Below, one piece after another: positions 18,187 to 28,004 of a stretch of DNA of 64,000 nucleotides. The position numbers and the translations under genes were made by a program. The stretch's first letter is position 1. Each line of letters starts with the position of its first letter. Source of the DNA: an uncultured Desulfobacteraceae bacterium (GTDB lineage Bacteria; Desulfobacterota; Desulfobacteria; Desulfobacterales; Desulfatirhabdiaceae); NCBI GenBank assembly GCA_903953895.1, contig CAJBLH010000065.1, positions 45,607-109,606 on the forward strand. Direction: 5' to 3'. The notes under the pieces were generated by a model. It ran no database searches, was not told the origin of the DNA, and saw nothing but the letters and a program-made list of their open reading frames with translations.

Positions 18187-18651
18187 ATGAAAAAGTTAAC
18201 AGTGACAGTACTGATATTGATGGTGTTGGGCATTGGAGCCGCATGGGCCGCATCTTCGGGTCATGACCACGGTTACGCTATGGGGAAAATGCTGCGGCAT
18301 ACCACGGTGGATGGATATGGCTTCATGTATCATATGCTGAACATGGACGAACGCAATTCAGCGATGAAGGGCATGGAAGGAATGGAAATGCCCGGGATGA
18401 GCAACAGTCCGGATATTACGAATCATCTGGTGGTTTATGTCACGAATCCGGGCGGAAAACCGGCTTCCGGAAAAATCGGCTTCTGGATCACCGGGCCGGA
18501 CGGAAAGGAACAGAAAACGCTGACCATGGGGATGCACAATGGGTATGGTGCGGATGTCATTTTCAAGGAAAAAGGAATATATCACGTCAAGACCAAAGCG
18601 GTGATCGACGGGAAAACACTTAACGACGAGTTCACGTATGAAGTCAAATAG
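18187..18651 (+). CDS. Met/His-rich periplasmic protein (putative copper-binding partner)
   Basis: 154 residues. There is a clear signal peptide (MKKLTVTVLILMVLGIGAAWA). The region after it is rich in metal-soft residues: HDHGYAMGKM, MYHMLNMDE and MKGMEGMEMPGM. The C-terminal ~90 residues form an Ig-like/YtkA-like beta domain (VYVTNPGGKPASGKIGFW). Its position after cusA suggests a periplasmic copper or silver carrier acting as CusF does, although it is not CusF by sequence. That function is inference. Confidence 0.75.
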   Translation: MKKLTVTVLILMVLGIGAAWAASSGHDHGYAMGKMLRHTTVDGYGFMYHMLNMDERNSAMKGMEGMEMPGMSNSPDITNHLVVYVTNPGGKPASGKIGFWITGPDGKEQKTLTMGMHNGYGADVIFKEKGIYHVKTKAVIDGKTLNDEFTYEVK

Positions 18652-18767
18652 CCCGAACGAACGGTAATTATGTACTTCTATCCGGTAATACAGTAAACTT
18701 AGAAAAAATTATTAAATCGTGCTGCATGGTTCTGTTGAAATATCTTTTTTAAATTCAGGAAAATGAC

Positions 18768-19160
18768 ATGAAAATTATGGTTGCTTTCGACGGAACGAAT
18801 GTTTCCAATGAAGCCTTGAAACTCGGCATTCAATATGCCCTTGCGCTGAATGCCAAAGTCTATCTGGTGATGTCGATGGTCGGCGGACCCGAAGTGCCGC
18901 GTGAGGAATTCGTGCATCATGAACATATGCTCGATTTTGCTCAGGCTCAGTTCATGGAAGCCAAAGTTCCCAGTGAAACACATCTGTCGGTCCGTGGACT
19001 CGAGGCCGGTGAGGATCTGGTTCAGTTCGCCACAGAAAATGATATCGAGCTGATCATTATCGGAATCCGGCGACGATCCAAGGTCGGAAAACTTGTTTTC
19101 GGATCGACCGCCCAGTATGTTGTGCTGAAAGCCCCCTGTCCGGTTTTATCGGTCAAATAG
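18768..19160 (+). CDS. Universal stress protein (UspA family)
   Basis: 130 residues. It starts MKIMVAFDGTNVSNEALK, the ATP-loop strand of Usp proteins, and ends IGIRRRSKVGKLVFGSTAQYV, matching the G-x-n-GS/T nucleotide-binding pattern. It is a single-domain cytoplasmic protein of normal length. It lies 116 bases after the Met-rich protein gene and 13 bases before the ygiQ-like gene. Confidence 0.9.
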   Translation: MKIMVAFDGTNVSNEALKLGIQYALALNAKVYLVMSMVGGPEVPREEFVHHEHMLDFAQAQFMEAKVPSETHLSVRGLEAGEDLVQFATENDIELIIIGIRRRSKVGKLVFGSTAQYVVLKAPCPVLSVK

Positions 19161-19173
19161 AGACCGGCCAGCC

Positions 19174-20862
19174 ATGTTTTTACCCACCACGCTGGATGAG
19201 GTTGCATCGCTGGGGTGGGATCGACTCGATGTCGTGCTGATCACCGGTGACACTTATATCGACAGCTCCTTTATCGGGGCTGCGGTGATCGGCAAAAGCC
19301 TTCTGAAAGCGGGCTATCGCGTTGGCGTCATCGCCCAGCCGGATTTGGTTTCGAAGGCCGACATCGCCCGGCTCGGAGAGCCGCTGCTGTTTTGGGGAGT
19401 CACTTCCGGCAGCGTGGATTCGATGGTGGCCAATTACACGGCCGGCGGAAAACGCCGCAAACAGGATGACTATACCCCGGGCGGGCTCAACACCCGCAGG
19501 CCGGACCGGGCCGTCATCGTCTACACGAATCTCATCCGCAGATTTTTCAAACCCACCGTTCCGATCGTCTTGGGCGGCATCGAAGCCAGCCTCAGGCGGA
19601 TTCCCCATTATGATCTCTGGTCGAATACCATCCGCAGATCCATCCTGTTCGACGCCAAGGCCGACATCCTGATCTATGGGATGGGGGAAAAAGCCGTTCT
19701 GTCTCTTGCCGACAGGCTGAAGTGTCGGGAGCCTTTTACGGAAATCTGCGGTCTTTGTTATATTGCCGACAGCCCCCGATCCAACTGGATTGAACTGGAA
19801 TCTTTCGAGCGTGTGGCAGCCGATCCTGGAGCGTTTTCACGGATGTTTCGCCTTTTTTCTCAGAACAATGATCCGGTGACGGCAACAGGACTGTGCCAGA
19901 AACACGGTACCCGGTATCTCATTCATACGCCTCCTTGTCCGCCCCTGTCGGTATCCGAGATGGATGCGATTCATGAACTGGATTATGAACGGGATCTGCA
20001 CCCGTTTTATCGGAAAGCGGGGGAGGTTCGGGCCCTGGACACCATTCGGTTTTCAGTTTCCACGCACCGGGGATGTTACGGCGAATGTAATTTCTGCGCC
20101 ATCGCCGTACATCAGGGCAGGACCGTACAATCCCGCAGCCAGGCGTCTATTCTGCGTGAAGTGCGGCAAATGACCCATCATCCGGCGTTTAAAGGCGTCA
20201 TTTCCGATATTGGCGGGCCGACCGCCAATATGTATGGATTTGAATGCCGGAAAAAACAGGCACGCGGGGCCTGCATCGATAAACGTTGCCTGTTTCCCGA
20301 TATCTGCACGCATCTTCATGTGAATCACGGGCCGCAGATCAGTTTGCTGAAGGCGATTCGCGGCATCAAGGCCATTCGCCATGCGTTTATCGCATCCGGA
20401 ATCCGCTATGATCTGATTCTTGCCGACCGAAAAAACGGCATGACATATCTCACCGAAATCATCCATCACCATATTTCCGGTCAGATGAAAATTGCACCAG
20501 AGCATACGGAATCCGATGTACTGAATCTGATGGGCAAGCCCGGTGTGGACAGCTTGATTGCCTTTAAAAAATGCTTTGATGAAATATGCAGGGCATCTGG
20601 AAAGCTCTGTTACCTGACCTATTATTTCATGGCCGCACACCCCGGGTGTACGAAAGAGCATATGCGTGCATTAAAATCCTTCGTGTCCCGCCATCTTCAC
20701 CTGATTCCGGAGCAAGCCCAGATTTTCACGCCGACACCATCGACCAATGCCACACTGATGTATCATACGGGGGTGCATCCGGATACCGGTGATGCGGTTT
20801 TCTGTGAAAAAAGTCCTCAGCAGAAAGAAATCCAGAAGCAGCTCCTGCTCAGGAATAAATGA
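19174..20862 (+). CDS. YgiQ family radical SAM protein
   Basis: 562 residues. An N-terminal B12-binding-like region (VLITGDTYIDSSFIGAAVIG) precedes the radical SAM core, with the CxxxCxxC cluster in STHRGCYGECNFCAI around residue 300. A C-terminal UPF0313 region follows (QIFTPTPSTNATLMYHTG). The family is conserved but has no settled reaction. Its 3' end overlaps the convergent gene at 20849 by 14 bases. Confidence 0.92.
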   Translation: MFLPTTLDEVASLGWDRLDVVLITGDTYIDSSFIGAAVIGKSLLKAGYRVGVIAQPDLVSKADIARLGEPLLFWGVTSGSVDSMVANYTAGGKRRKQDDYTPGGLNTRRPDRAVIVYTNLIRRFFKPTVPIVLGGIEASLRRIPHYDLWSNTIRRSILFDAKADILIYGMGEKAVLSLADRLKCREPFTEICGLCYIADSPRSNWIELESFERVAADPGAFSRMFRLFSQNNDPVTATGLCQKHGTRYLIHTPPCPPLSVSEMDAIHELDYERDLHPFYRKAGEVRALDTIRFSVSTHRGCYGECNFCAIAVHQGRTVQSRSQASILREVRQMTHHPAFKGVISDIGGPTANMYGFECRKKQARGACIDKRCLFPDICTHLHVNHGPQISLLKAIRGIKAIRHAFIASGIRYDLILADRKNGMTYLTEIIHHHISGQMKIAPEHTESDVLNLMGKPGVDSLIAFKKCFDEICRASGKLCYLTYYFMAAHPGCTKEHMRALKSFVSRHLHLIPEQAQIFTPTPSTNATLMYHTGVHPDTGDAVFCEKSPQQKEIQKQLLLRNK

Positions 20863-21910
20863 CGTTCATGGGCAACGGCGGAAATTTCCAGATACCGGGC
20901 TTTGGCAGAATATGCTGGCCGGCAACGGACAACCAGTAAAGATCTGGCTTGATCTCCCGCAGTTTTCCATCTTCCGGAGGGCGGGCATGGTGGGTATAGG
21001 AATAGGTCGCCTGAAAAACGCAGATGCCGAAACCCCCTTTGCGGTTGACGATATAATTCTTGTGAAAGGTATTAAGAGCCAGTTGGTGCGTCTGGGCCAC
21101 GGCCTCCATTTCGGCGTTGGTGAGTTTTAAAAGGATGTATTTGGAAACCCCCCGCTCGGAAATGCGAATCAGAGACCGGGATTCGCTGCTGCCCACATAG
21201 ATGGTGGTAATGCACGGAATGCGCTTTAAATACTGAGCCGCAACGATGCCTGCCGTTCGCCTGCCGCCTGCCATGACCGGAAGACCGTAATATTCGAAAA
21301 ATTTTTTCTGAATGTCTTCGGCATATTTATCGCCTTTTTCATACAGGTCTTTGGAAATATAGCGAAGATTCAGCGCCAGACTTTCGGCGGCTTCGGCGAT
21401 CGGCCAGTCGATCCGGACATGAAAATGCGACAGACAGTACCGGTCCCGGTTTCGGGATGTGGGGTCTCTCTGTATCAGAAGGCTGTAATCCACCGGCAGC
21501 AGAATTCTTAAAAAATCGACAAAATGCGCGGATTCGATGTATTTCTGATTCCTGTCGAAGGTGTTGGACAGTGGAAGGGTCTTGGATTGCAGGAGATTGA
21601 TTTTAGTCGTTTTGTTTTCGTCGAAAGACCGGATGTATTTTTTGCAGGAAGATGGAATGGTATCTTCGACAAAAATAACCAGAAAAGTATTCTGGCACTC
21701 GTATTCAACATCCGGAATCCGGGCGCGCGGCTTCAATTCCCGTTTTTCGACAAAGGGGAAGGCCAGTTTTTTGCAATGAAAATTGTTATAGGAATCTATC
21801 AGGCCATACCGGATCATATGCTGATCGAGTTCATCTCTTAAAAGCTCATAATAAGACCTTCTCAGGCGGTTGGCCTGGCTGAGCTCTTCGCGAATACTCC
21901 AGTATAACAA
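20849..21910 (-). CDS. Hypothetical protein
   Basis: Not recognised. 353 residues, soluble, with no signal peptide and balanced charge. The N-terminus is helical (REELSQANRLRRSYYELLRDELDQH), and the C-terminal half holds alternating beta/loop stretches (GGRRTAGIVAAQYLKRIPCITTIYVG). The length and steady codon pattern argue for a real gene. It is convergent with ygiQ and separated by 76 bases from the TVP38 gene, which lies upstream on the same strand. Confidence 0.75.
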   Translation of the reverse strand: MLYWSIREELSQANRLRRSYYELLRDELDQHMIRYGLIDSYNNFHCKKLAFPFVEKRELKPRARIPDVEYECQNTFLVIFVEDTIPSSCKKYIRSFDENKTTKINLLQSKTLPLSNTFDRNQKYIESAHFVDFLRILLPVDYSLLIQRDPTSRNRDRYCLSHFHVRIDWPIAEAAESLALNLRYISKDLYEKGDKYAEDIQKKFFEYYGLPVMAGGRRTAGIVAAQYLKRIPCITTIYVGSSESRSLIRISERGVSKYILLKLTNAEMEAVAQTHQLALNTFHKNYIVNRKGGFGICVFQATYSYTHHARPPEDGKLREIKPDLYWLSVAGQHILPKPGIWKFPPLPMNVIYS

Positions 21911-21986
21911 TGCGGTCTCCTTTTAGGTCGATTTTGAGTCGATGATTGATTGTCTCCGCGTCCGGTACCATCTATTGGCATATGGG

Positions 21987-22688
21987 TCAAGAGCTTGATT
22001 TGCCGTTAAACCTGTCCATCCACTGATAAAGCCTTTCCTTATAATGATAGGATAAATAAGCGGCGATTACACAGAAGAGCATGACGGCTGCCATCAGAAC
22101 ATACTGCTGCTGGTACAAAGATGCGCCCTGGACGCTGAGGGCCAACGTGCCGGGCATCCGGCCGATAGAGGCCATGATGATAAAAAGCTTGAAGGAAATA
22201 TCGCTGACCCCGAGAAAAAGACAGAGATAATCTTTTGGAAATCCGGGAAACAAAAAAAGAATGAACAGGATGACAGCTCCCTGCCGATGAACCAGTTTAT
22301 CGAGTTGTTTGATCTGTGCGGCTGGAATCAGTTTTCGAATAAATCGCTTTCCCATCAGTCGGCCGATGGTGAAATTGATGAGGGAACCGACGGCAAGGCC
22401 GATGCTGGAATATAAAAACCCGTTAAACGCGCCGAACAGAAAGCCTCCGATGAACCCGGAGGCTTCGCCGGGAATGGGGGCGATGATAACCTGCAGGATC
22501 TGCATTCCTATGAAAATGATCGGTGCAGCCATTCCCCAGGAGAGGATAAAAGAGCCAACCGCCTCACGGTCCGACAGCGTGTTGTAAACATGAACGCCCA
22601 TTTCCCAAATCGGGAGTCTGAAATGGTATCCGGCAAGTATCAGTGGAATGACGGCCACGGTTGCAAATACAGCAGTTTTTCGATGCAT
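21987..22688 (-). CDS. TVP38/TMEM64 (DedA-superfamily) membrane protein
   Basis: 233 residues with about six hydrophobic segments. The SNARE-associated/VTT domain is visible: IAPIPGEASGFIGGFLFGAFNGF (around 70-92), the GSLINFTIGRLMGKRF loop, and FLFPGFPKDYLCLFLG with its membrane-embedded Pro/Asp. Members flip or transport lipids or maintain membrane potential; the substrate is unknown. Confidence 0.9.
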   Translation of the reverse strand: MHRKTAVFATVAVIPLILAGYHFRLPIWEMGVHVYNTLSDREAVGSFILSWGMAAPIIFIGMQILQVIIAPIPGEASGFIGGFLFGAFNGFLYSSIGLAVGSLINFTIGRLMGKRFIRKLIPAAQIKQLDKLVHRQGAVILFILFLFPGFPKDYLCLFLGVSDISFKLFIIMASIGRMPGTLALSVQGASLYQQQYVLMAAVMLFCVIAAYLSYHYKERLYQWMDRFNGKSSS

Positions 22689-22838
22689 CTTTATCGTTTT
22701 CTTTCGCGCAGTGGATTAAATAACTGACGCTGATGGTTCAACCTGCGTTTTTGTAGAATATAACACAATCGGCGCGGCAATGGACAGATATCTTTCGGAA
22801 GAAGCGCTTTTCATCGGAAACAAACAGCCGATACTTTC

Positions 22839-22877
22839 TTGACAAATATGACGTCATATTCTATAAAATGACGTCAT
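22839..22877 (+). promoter_or_regulatory. Sigma70 promoter overlapped by two palindromic operators (likely TetR autoregulation)
   Basis: TTGACA at 22839-22844 and TATAAA at 22862-22867 are separated by exactly 17 bases. The spacer is filled by the perfect 16-bp palindrome AATATGACGTCATATT (22845-22860). A second copy of its core, ATGACGTCAT, lies at 22868-22877, immediately after the -10. The two centres are 20 bp apart, two helical turns. Repressor bound here would block RNA polymerase. The next gene encodes a TetR-type repressor, so autoregulation of the whole efflux operon is the likely reading. Confidence 0.85.
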
Positions 22878-22916
22878 ATTCATATTGTAATTGGTTATAG
22901 CCATAAGGACTTGTTC

Positions 22917-23540
22917 ATGATGAATCAAAACCCAACGCGACGGGAAAGAGAGAAGGTCAGGCAGCGACAGGAGATGTTGGCGGCTGCACTGGCTTTGTTT
23001 TCCGAAAAAGGGTATCTCAATGTATCCATGCATGAAATCGCGGCAAAGTCTGAATTCGCCATCGGAACGCTGTACAAATTTTTCAGCAGCAAGGAAGAAT
23101 TATACAGAGCCTTGATCCTGGAACAATCCGACCGCTTTCTTGCCACGCTTTCAAAAGCCATCGAGTCCCCAGGTGATGAGATCGCCAAGCTCCGCCAATA
23201 TGTCAAGGCAAAAGGGGAGGAATTTCGAGACAACGCCGCCACCATCCGCCTGTATTTTACCGAAACACGCGGGGCAAGTTTCAACATTATGGCTGGTCTC
23301 GACCAGGACATCCGCAACCGGCGGGAAACGTTTCTGCATCGGATTGCCGATATCTTCGAATCTGGAATCCACACAGGCCGATTTCAACGGATCGCCGATC
23401 CTTACATTCTTGCCGTCGTTTTCGACAATCTGTGTAATTCATTTCTGTTTCTCTGGCTTGAGAATCCTGATAAATATTCATATCCGGAAAATCCGGACAT
23501 CATTTTAAACATCCTTTTCAAAGGGTTGATTCAACCCTGA
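22917..23540 (+). CDS. TetR/AcrR family transcriptional repressor
   Basis: 207 residues. The ATG at 22917 has AAGGAC six bases upstream. The N-terminal HTH is clear: ALFSEKGYLNVSMHEIAAKS and FAIGTLYKFFSSKEELYRAL (about residues 25-70). The helical C-terminal ligand domain is variable, as in the family. It is the first gene of an operon with RND adaptor, pump and outer-membrane channel genes, the usual layout of a locally acting, drug-sensing repressor. It probably binds the two palindromes at 22845-22877. Confidence 0.93.
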   Translation: MMNQNPTRREREKVRQRQEMLAAALALFSEKGYLNVSMHEIAAKSEFAIGTLYKFFSSKEELYRALILEQSDRFLATLSKAIESPGDEIAKLRQYVKAKGEEFRDNAATIRLYFTETRGASFNIMAGLDQDIRNRRETFLHRIADIFESGIHTGRFQRIADPYILAVVFDNLCNSFLFLWLENPDKYSYPENPDIILNILFKGLIQP

Positions 23541-23600
23541 ACCCTTAGGCCTGCAATGAACCCTGTTTGCTTCCGATTATCACCTGCTGGAGGAATTTCG

Positions 23601-24824
23601 ATGCGATTCCGTAATGTTTGTGTCAGCCCGCTTTCACTTTGGGTGGTTTTTTGTCTGTTATCCGTGTGCTATTTCTTTACGGGGTGCGACCGCAGACCGG
23701 TTCAGCCGCCTGCCATGGTACCGGAAGTGGGCGTGATGCCAGTCAGTTTTCAAAAGATTACATTGACAACGGAGCTGCCGGGTCGCACCTCTGCGTTTCG
23801 CATCGCAGAAATTCGCCCTCAGGTCAACGGGCTCATTTTGAAACGGCTGTTTACGGAAGGTCAGGACGTCAAGGCTGGGCAGATGCTCTATCAAATCGAC
23901 CCAGCTCCCTATCAGTCGGCTTTGGAAAACGCCAAGGCGGCTCTTGGCAGGGCTGAGGCAAATGTACCCGCCATTCGGCTGCGGGTAGAGCGTTTTCATG
24001 ATTTGTTGTCCGATAACGCCGTCAGCCGGCAGGATTACGACGATGCGTTCGCGTCACTGAAGCAGGCCGAAGCAGATGTGGCTTACTGGAAGGCGACCGT
24101 GGGCACTGCACAAATCAATCTGGGATATACGGCGGTCAAGGCGCCGATTTCCGGGCGCATCGGTATATCCAATGTCACGGACGGCGCCATTGTAACGGCG
24201 TACCAGCCCGTTTCTCTGGCCACCATCCAGCAACTGGACCCCATTTACGTGGATGTGCCCCAATCCACCACCGATCTGTTGAGCTTGAAGCGCCGCCTGA
24301 AGGACGGTCGTCTCAAGAAGAACGGAGCAAGTTCGGATAAGGTTAAGCTCATTCAGGAAGACGGCGCCCCCTATCCCCAGGAAGGCGCCCTGCAATTTAG
24401 CGATGTTACAGTGGACCCGAGTACCGGATCCGTTATTCTGCGGGTTGTTTTCCCCAATCCGGAAAACATTCTTCTGCCGGGCATGTTCGTCCAGACGGTG
24501 ATCAAGGAAGGCGCCAATGAACAGGCGATTCTTATTCCGCAACAGGGGGTATCCCGCGATACCAAGGGAAATCCTTTTGCTCTGATCGTTGATGCTGAAA
24601 GCAAGGCCGCTTTTCGCCCGCTCACCCTTGACCGGGCTATCGGCGACAAATGGCTGGTATCAGCAGGACTGGCTCCAGGGGACTCGCTGATCGTTGAGGG
24701 ACTGATGATGTTGCGACCCGGCACGATGGTGAAGGCTACCCCCCTTAACGAGTCGCAACCCGACCATAAACCCTCTGCCAGTTCCGACGCCCAGTCTCAA
24801 AAACGAAGTAAAGGAGGCGTCTGA
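23601..24824 (+). CDS. RND efflux periplasmic adaptor (AcrA/MexA family lipoprotein)
   Basis: The ATG at 23601 follows GGAGG with good spacing. 407 residues with a lipoprotein signal ending FFTGC (Cys29). Then come the lipoyl-like half (RPQVNGLILKRLFTEGQDVKAG), the alpha-hairpin, the second lipoyl half (YTAVKAPISGRIG) and the beta-barrel with IPQQGVSRDTKG. It joins the AcrB-like pump to the outer-membrane channel. Its stop and the next start share one base (TGATG), implying coupled translation. Confidence 0.93.
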   Translation: MRFRNVCVSPLSLWVVFCLLSVCYFFTGCDRRPVQPPAMVPEVGVMPVSFQKITLTTELPGRTSAFRIAEIRPQVNGLILKRLFTEGQDVKAGQMLYQIDPAPYQSALENAKAALGRAEANVPAIRLRVERFHDLLSDNAVSRQDYDDAFASLKQAEADVAYWKATVGTAQINLGYTAVKAPISGRIGISNVTDGAIVTAYQPVSLATIQQLDPIYVDVPQSTTDLLSLKRRLKDGRLKKNGASSDKVKLIQEDGAPYPQEGALQFSDVTVDPSTGSVILRVVFPNPENILLPGMFVQTVIKEGANEQAILIPQQGVSRDTKGNPFALIVDAESKAAFRPLTLDRAIGDKWLVSAGLAPGDSLIVEGLMMLRPGTMVKATPLNESQPDHKPSASSDAQSQKRSKGGV

Positions 24825-27800
24825 TGCTTTCGAAATTCTTTCTTGACCGCCCGGTTTTTGCCTGGGTCATTGCTATCATAATCATGACGGCCGGTGGGCT
24901 GGCCATTTACAAAATGCCCATTGCTCAGTATCCCCCTATCGCCCCGCCGGCCATCGCCATTGATGCTTTTTTCCCCGGGGCTTCGGCGGAAACAGTGGAA
25001 AATACCGTAACCCAGATTATCGAGCAGAAGATGACCGGTCTGGACGATATGCTCTATCTCTCCGGAACCAGTTCTTCGTCCGGCGCAGCCCGCGTCGAGA
25101 TGACCTTCGCCCCGGGAACGGATCCGGATATTGCATGGTCCAAGGTACAGAACAAGCTGCAACTCGCCATGGCCAGCCTCCCCGATGTGGTGCAGCGCTC
25201 CGGTGTCAAAGTCAGCAAATCCACCAGAAACTTCCTGATTATCGTCGGGCTGATTTCAGAAGACGGCAGCATGAGCGGCGAAGACCTGCGGGACTACGCC
25301 CAGTCGAATCTTGAAAAGATACTGTCCCGGGTACGGGGGGTGGGCGAAGTGATGAATTTCGGCACCCAATTCAGCATGCGGATCTGGGTCAACCCCAACA
25401 AGCTGACTAACTACCACCTGACCATGGAAGATGTGATTCTGGCGCTCAAGGCCTACAACGTCGAGGTCTCCGCCGGTCAGTTCGGCGGGGCGCCGGCCGT
25501 GGAAGGTCAGCGCCTGAACGCCGCCATCATTGTTCAGCATCTGCTCCATACCCCGGCGGAATTCTCCGCCATCCCCATCCGGACCAATCCGGACGGTTCG
25601 GTGGTCCGGATCAGGGATATCGGCCGGACGGATCTGAGGGCCGAGCGTAGCGATATCGTTAGTTATTATAACGGAAAACCCTCCGCAGCCATGGCCATTC
25701 GTCAGGCTGCCGGCGCAAATGCTCTGGATACCGCCAATAACATCAAACAGAAACTGGAGGAGATGAGCCGCTACTTCCCTTCCGGCATGAAAGTGATTTA
25801 TCCCTACGATACCACACCGTTTACCAAAGTGGCCATCGAGGAAGTGGTTAAGGCTCTTTTTGAAGCGATTCTTTTGGTATTCGTGATTATGTACCTTTTC
25901 ATGGGCAATATCCGGGCTACCCTGATTCCCACCATCGCCGTGCCGGTGGTACTGCTCGGAACCTTTGCTGTCCTGGGTTTTTTTGGTTTTTCCATCAACA
26001 TGCTGACCATGTTCGCTATGGTGCTGGCCATCGGACTCCTGGTGGATGACGCCATCGTGGTGGTGGAGAACGTGGAGCGGATCATGTCCGAGGAGGGGCT
26101 CTCGCCCCGGGATGCCACGGCCAAGTCAATGGGCGAGATCACCAGCGCCCTGATCGGCATCGGTCTGGTGCTCTCGGCGGTCTTTGGTCCCATGGCCTTC
26201 TTTCAGGGATCCACCGGTGTTCTCTACCGCCAGTTTTCCGTGACCATCATCGCTTCCATGCTCCTTTCGGTACTCGTAGCCCTGATTCTAACCCCGGTTC
26301 TCTGTGCGTCATTCCTTAAGCCCATAACTGCTGGGCATGAACCGGCGGATAAAACGGTCTTTTTCCTGCGCCCTTTTTTTCGATGGTTCGATCGGACTTT
26401 TGCAAGGACCAGGGACATTTATGTAGGGATCGTCGGCCGATCCTTTTCAAGAGCAGCGCGATACACGGTGTTGTACCTTTTGATTGTGACGGCAGTGGGA
26501 TTTCTCTTTCATCGAATGCCCACCTCCTATATTCCGGATGAGGATCAGGGCATCCTGCTGGTACAGGCCATACTGCCGCCGGGTTCAACCCTGGAACAGA
26601 CTGAAAAAATCATGAACAAGGTACGAGATCATTTTCTGGAGCATGAGAAAGACGGGGTGGGATCCTTCATGTCGATTGCCGGAACGAGTTTTGGCGGCGA
26701 TGGACAGAATATGGCCCTGGGATTTGCCAAACTCAAAGACTGGAAGCTGCGCCAGCAGCCGGACCAGAAGGTCAAGGCCATCGCCGGCAGGGCCATGAGA
26801 GCATTTTCACAGATAAAAGGCGCCATGGTCTTCGCCTTTCCGCCCCCCCCGGTCATCGAACTGGGGATGGCCGTCGGATTTGATTTTCAGTTGCAGGACC
26901 GTGGCGGCCTGGGCCATGAAAAACTCATGGAGGCCCGTAACCAGCTCCTCGGCATGGCCAGGCAAGATCAGCGACTGGTCAGAGTCCGTCCCAACGGCAT
27001 GGAAGATGTGGCCGAATACCACATCGACGTGGATTGGCAAAAGGCCGGGGCACTGGGGATTTCCATCGCATCCATTCACAACACTATTGGAGCGGCCTTC
27101 GGCAGTGCCTTTGTCAACAACTTTATCCAGGGCGGTCGGGTTAAAAATGTCTATGCCCAGGCCGATGCCCCCTATCGTATGCTTCCAAAGGATCTGGAAA
27201 AACTCTATGTCCGCAACCGCGTGGGCAAGATGGTCCCATTTTCTTCCTTTGCCTCCTGCAGATGGGCTCAGGGGTCTCCCAAGCTGGAGCGCTACAACGC
27301 CTTTCCGTCCATCAACATCTGGGGCGAACCGACCCCGGGTCACAGTACCGGCGAGGCCATGGCCGCCATGGAAGAAATCGCGGCAAAGCTGCCCCAGGGG
27401 ATCGGCTTTGACTGGAATGGACTGTCTTATCAGGAGCGGATGGCGACGGCTCAGGGGCCTATTCTCTACGCTTTTTCCATTTTCGTCATCTTCCTTTGCG
27501 TGGCCGCCCTGTACGAAAGCTGGACCATCCCCTTCGTTAACCTGTTGATGCTGCCGCTGGGGGTGCTAGGCGCGATCCTGGCCACTTCATTGCGGGGGCT
27601 GCCTAACGATGTCTACTTTCAGATCGGATTTCTCACCACACTTGGCCTTTCGACAAAAAACGCCATCCTGATCATTCAGTTTATCAAAGAACGGTTGAGA
27701 CATGGCGACAGCCTTATCGATGCAACCCTTGGCGCCGTAAAAATACGATTCCGACCCGTCATCATGACCTCCCTGGCTTTCTTTTTCGGGGTGCTGCCGC

Positions 27801-28003
27801 TGGCCATCGCCACCGGCGCCGGCGCCGGCGCCATGAACGCCATCGGCACAGCAGTTTGTGGTGGGATGCTCTCCGCCACATTCATTGATCTCATTTTTAT
27901 CCCACTGTTCTTTGTCCTTGTATCCAAAATATTCAAGAAAAAAGAAAAAGGGCAATCCCCTGAATACGCTCTTGTCTCCTCCGCAGCCCAGGAGGTGAGG
28001 TAA
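24824..28003 (+). CDS. AcrB/MexB-type multidrug RND efflux permease
   Basis: 1059 residues, HAE1 family. It starts MLSKFFLDRPVFAWVIAI. The proton-relay pair Asp-Asp is in LAIGLLVDDAIVVVENVERI (TM4), and the TM10 Lys is in GLSTKNAILIIQF. Both periplasmic porter regions are complete. It should export hydrophobic drugs, bile-like compounds or solvents using the proton gradient. It is distinct from the CusA pump at 14750. Confidence 0.95.
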   Translation: MLSKFFLDRPVFAWVIAIIIMTAGGLAIYKMPIAQYPPIAPPAIAIDAFFPGASAETVENTVTQIIEQKMTGLDDMLYLSGTSSSSGAARVEMTFAPGTDPDIAWSKVQNKLQLAMASLPDVVQRSGVKVSKSTRNFLIIVGLISEDGSMSGEDLRDYAQSNLEKILSRVRGVGEVMNFGTQFSMRIWVNPNKLTNYHLTMEDVILALKAYNVEVSAGQFGGAPAVEGQRLNAAIIVQHLLHTPAEFSAIPIRTNPDGSVVRIRDIGRTDLRAERSDIVSYYNGKPSAAMAIRQAAGANALDTANNIKQKLEEMSRYFPSGMKVIYPYDTTPFTKVAIEEVVKALFEAILLVFVIMYLFMGNIRATLIPTIAVPVVLLGTFAVLGFFGFSINMLTMFAMVLAIGLLVDDAIVVVENVERIMSEEGLSPRDATAKSMGEITSALIGIGLVLSAVFGPMAFFQGSTGVLYRQFSVTIIASMLLSVLVALILTPVLCASFLKPITAGHEPADKTVFFLRPFFRWFDRTFARTRDIYVGIVGRSFSRAARYTVLYLLIVTAVGFLFHRMPTSYIPDEDQGILLVQAILPPGSTLEQTEKIMNKVRDHFLEHEKDGVGSFMSIAGTSFGGDGQNMALGFAKLKDWKLRQQPDQKVKAIAGRAMRAFSQIKGAMVFAFPPPPVIELGMAVGFDFQLQDRGGLGHEKLMEARNQLLGMARQDQRLVRVRPNGMEDVAEYHIDVDWQKAGALGISIASIHNTIGAAFGSAFVNNFIQGGRVKNVYAQADAPYRMLPKDLEKLYVRNRVGKMVPFSSFASCRWAQGSPKLERYNAFPSINIWGEPTPGHSTGEAMAAMEEIAAKLPQGIGFDWNGLSYQERMATAQGPILYAFSIFVIFLCVAALYESWTIPFVNLLMLPLGVLGAILATSLRGLPNDVYFQIGFLTTLGLSTKNAILIIQFIKERLRHGDSLIDATLGAVKIRFRPVIMTSLAFFFGVLPLAIATGAGAGAMNAIGTAVCGGMLSATFIDLIFIPLFFVLVSKIFKKKEKGQSPEYALVSSAAQEVR

Positions 28004-28004
28004 C

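Noticed and set aside
22845..22877. TGACGTCA cores as CRE-like sites
   Set aside because: The resemblance to the eukaryotic CRE is coincidental; in this context they are operators for the adjacent TetR-type gene.
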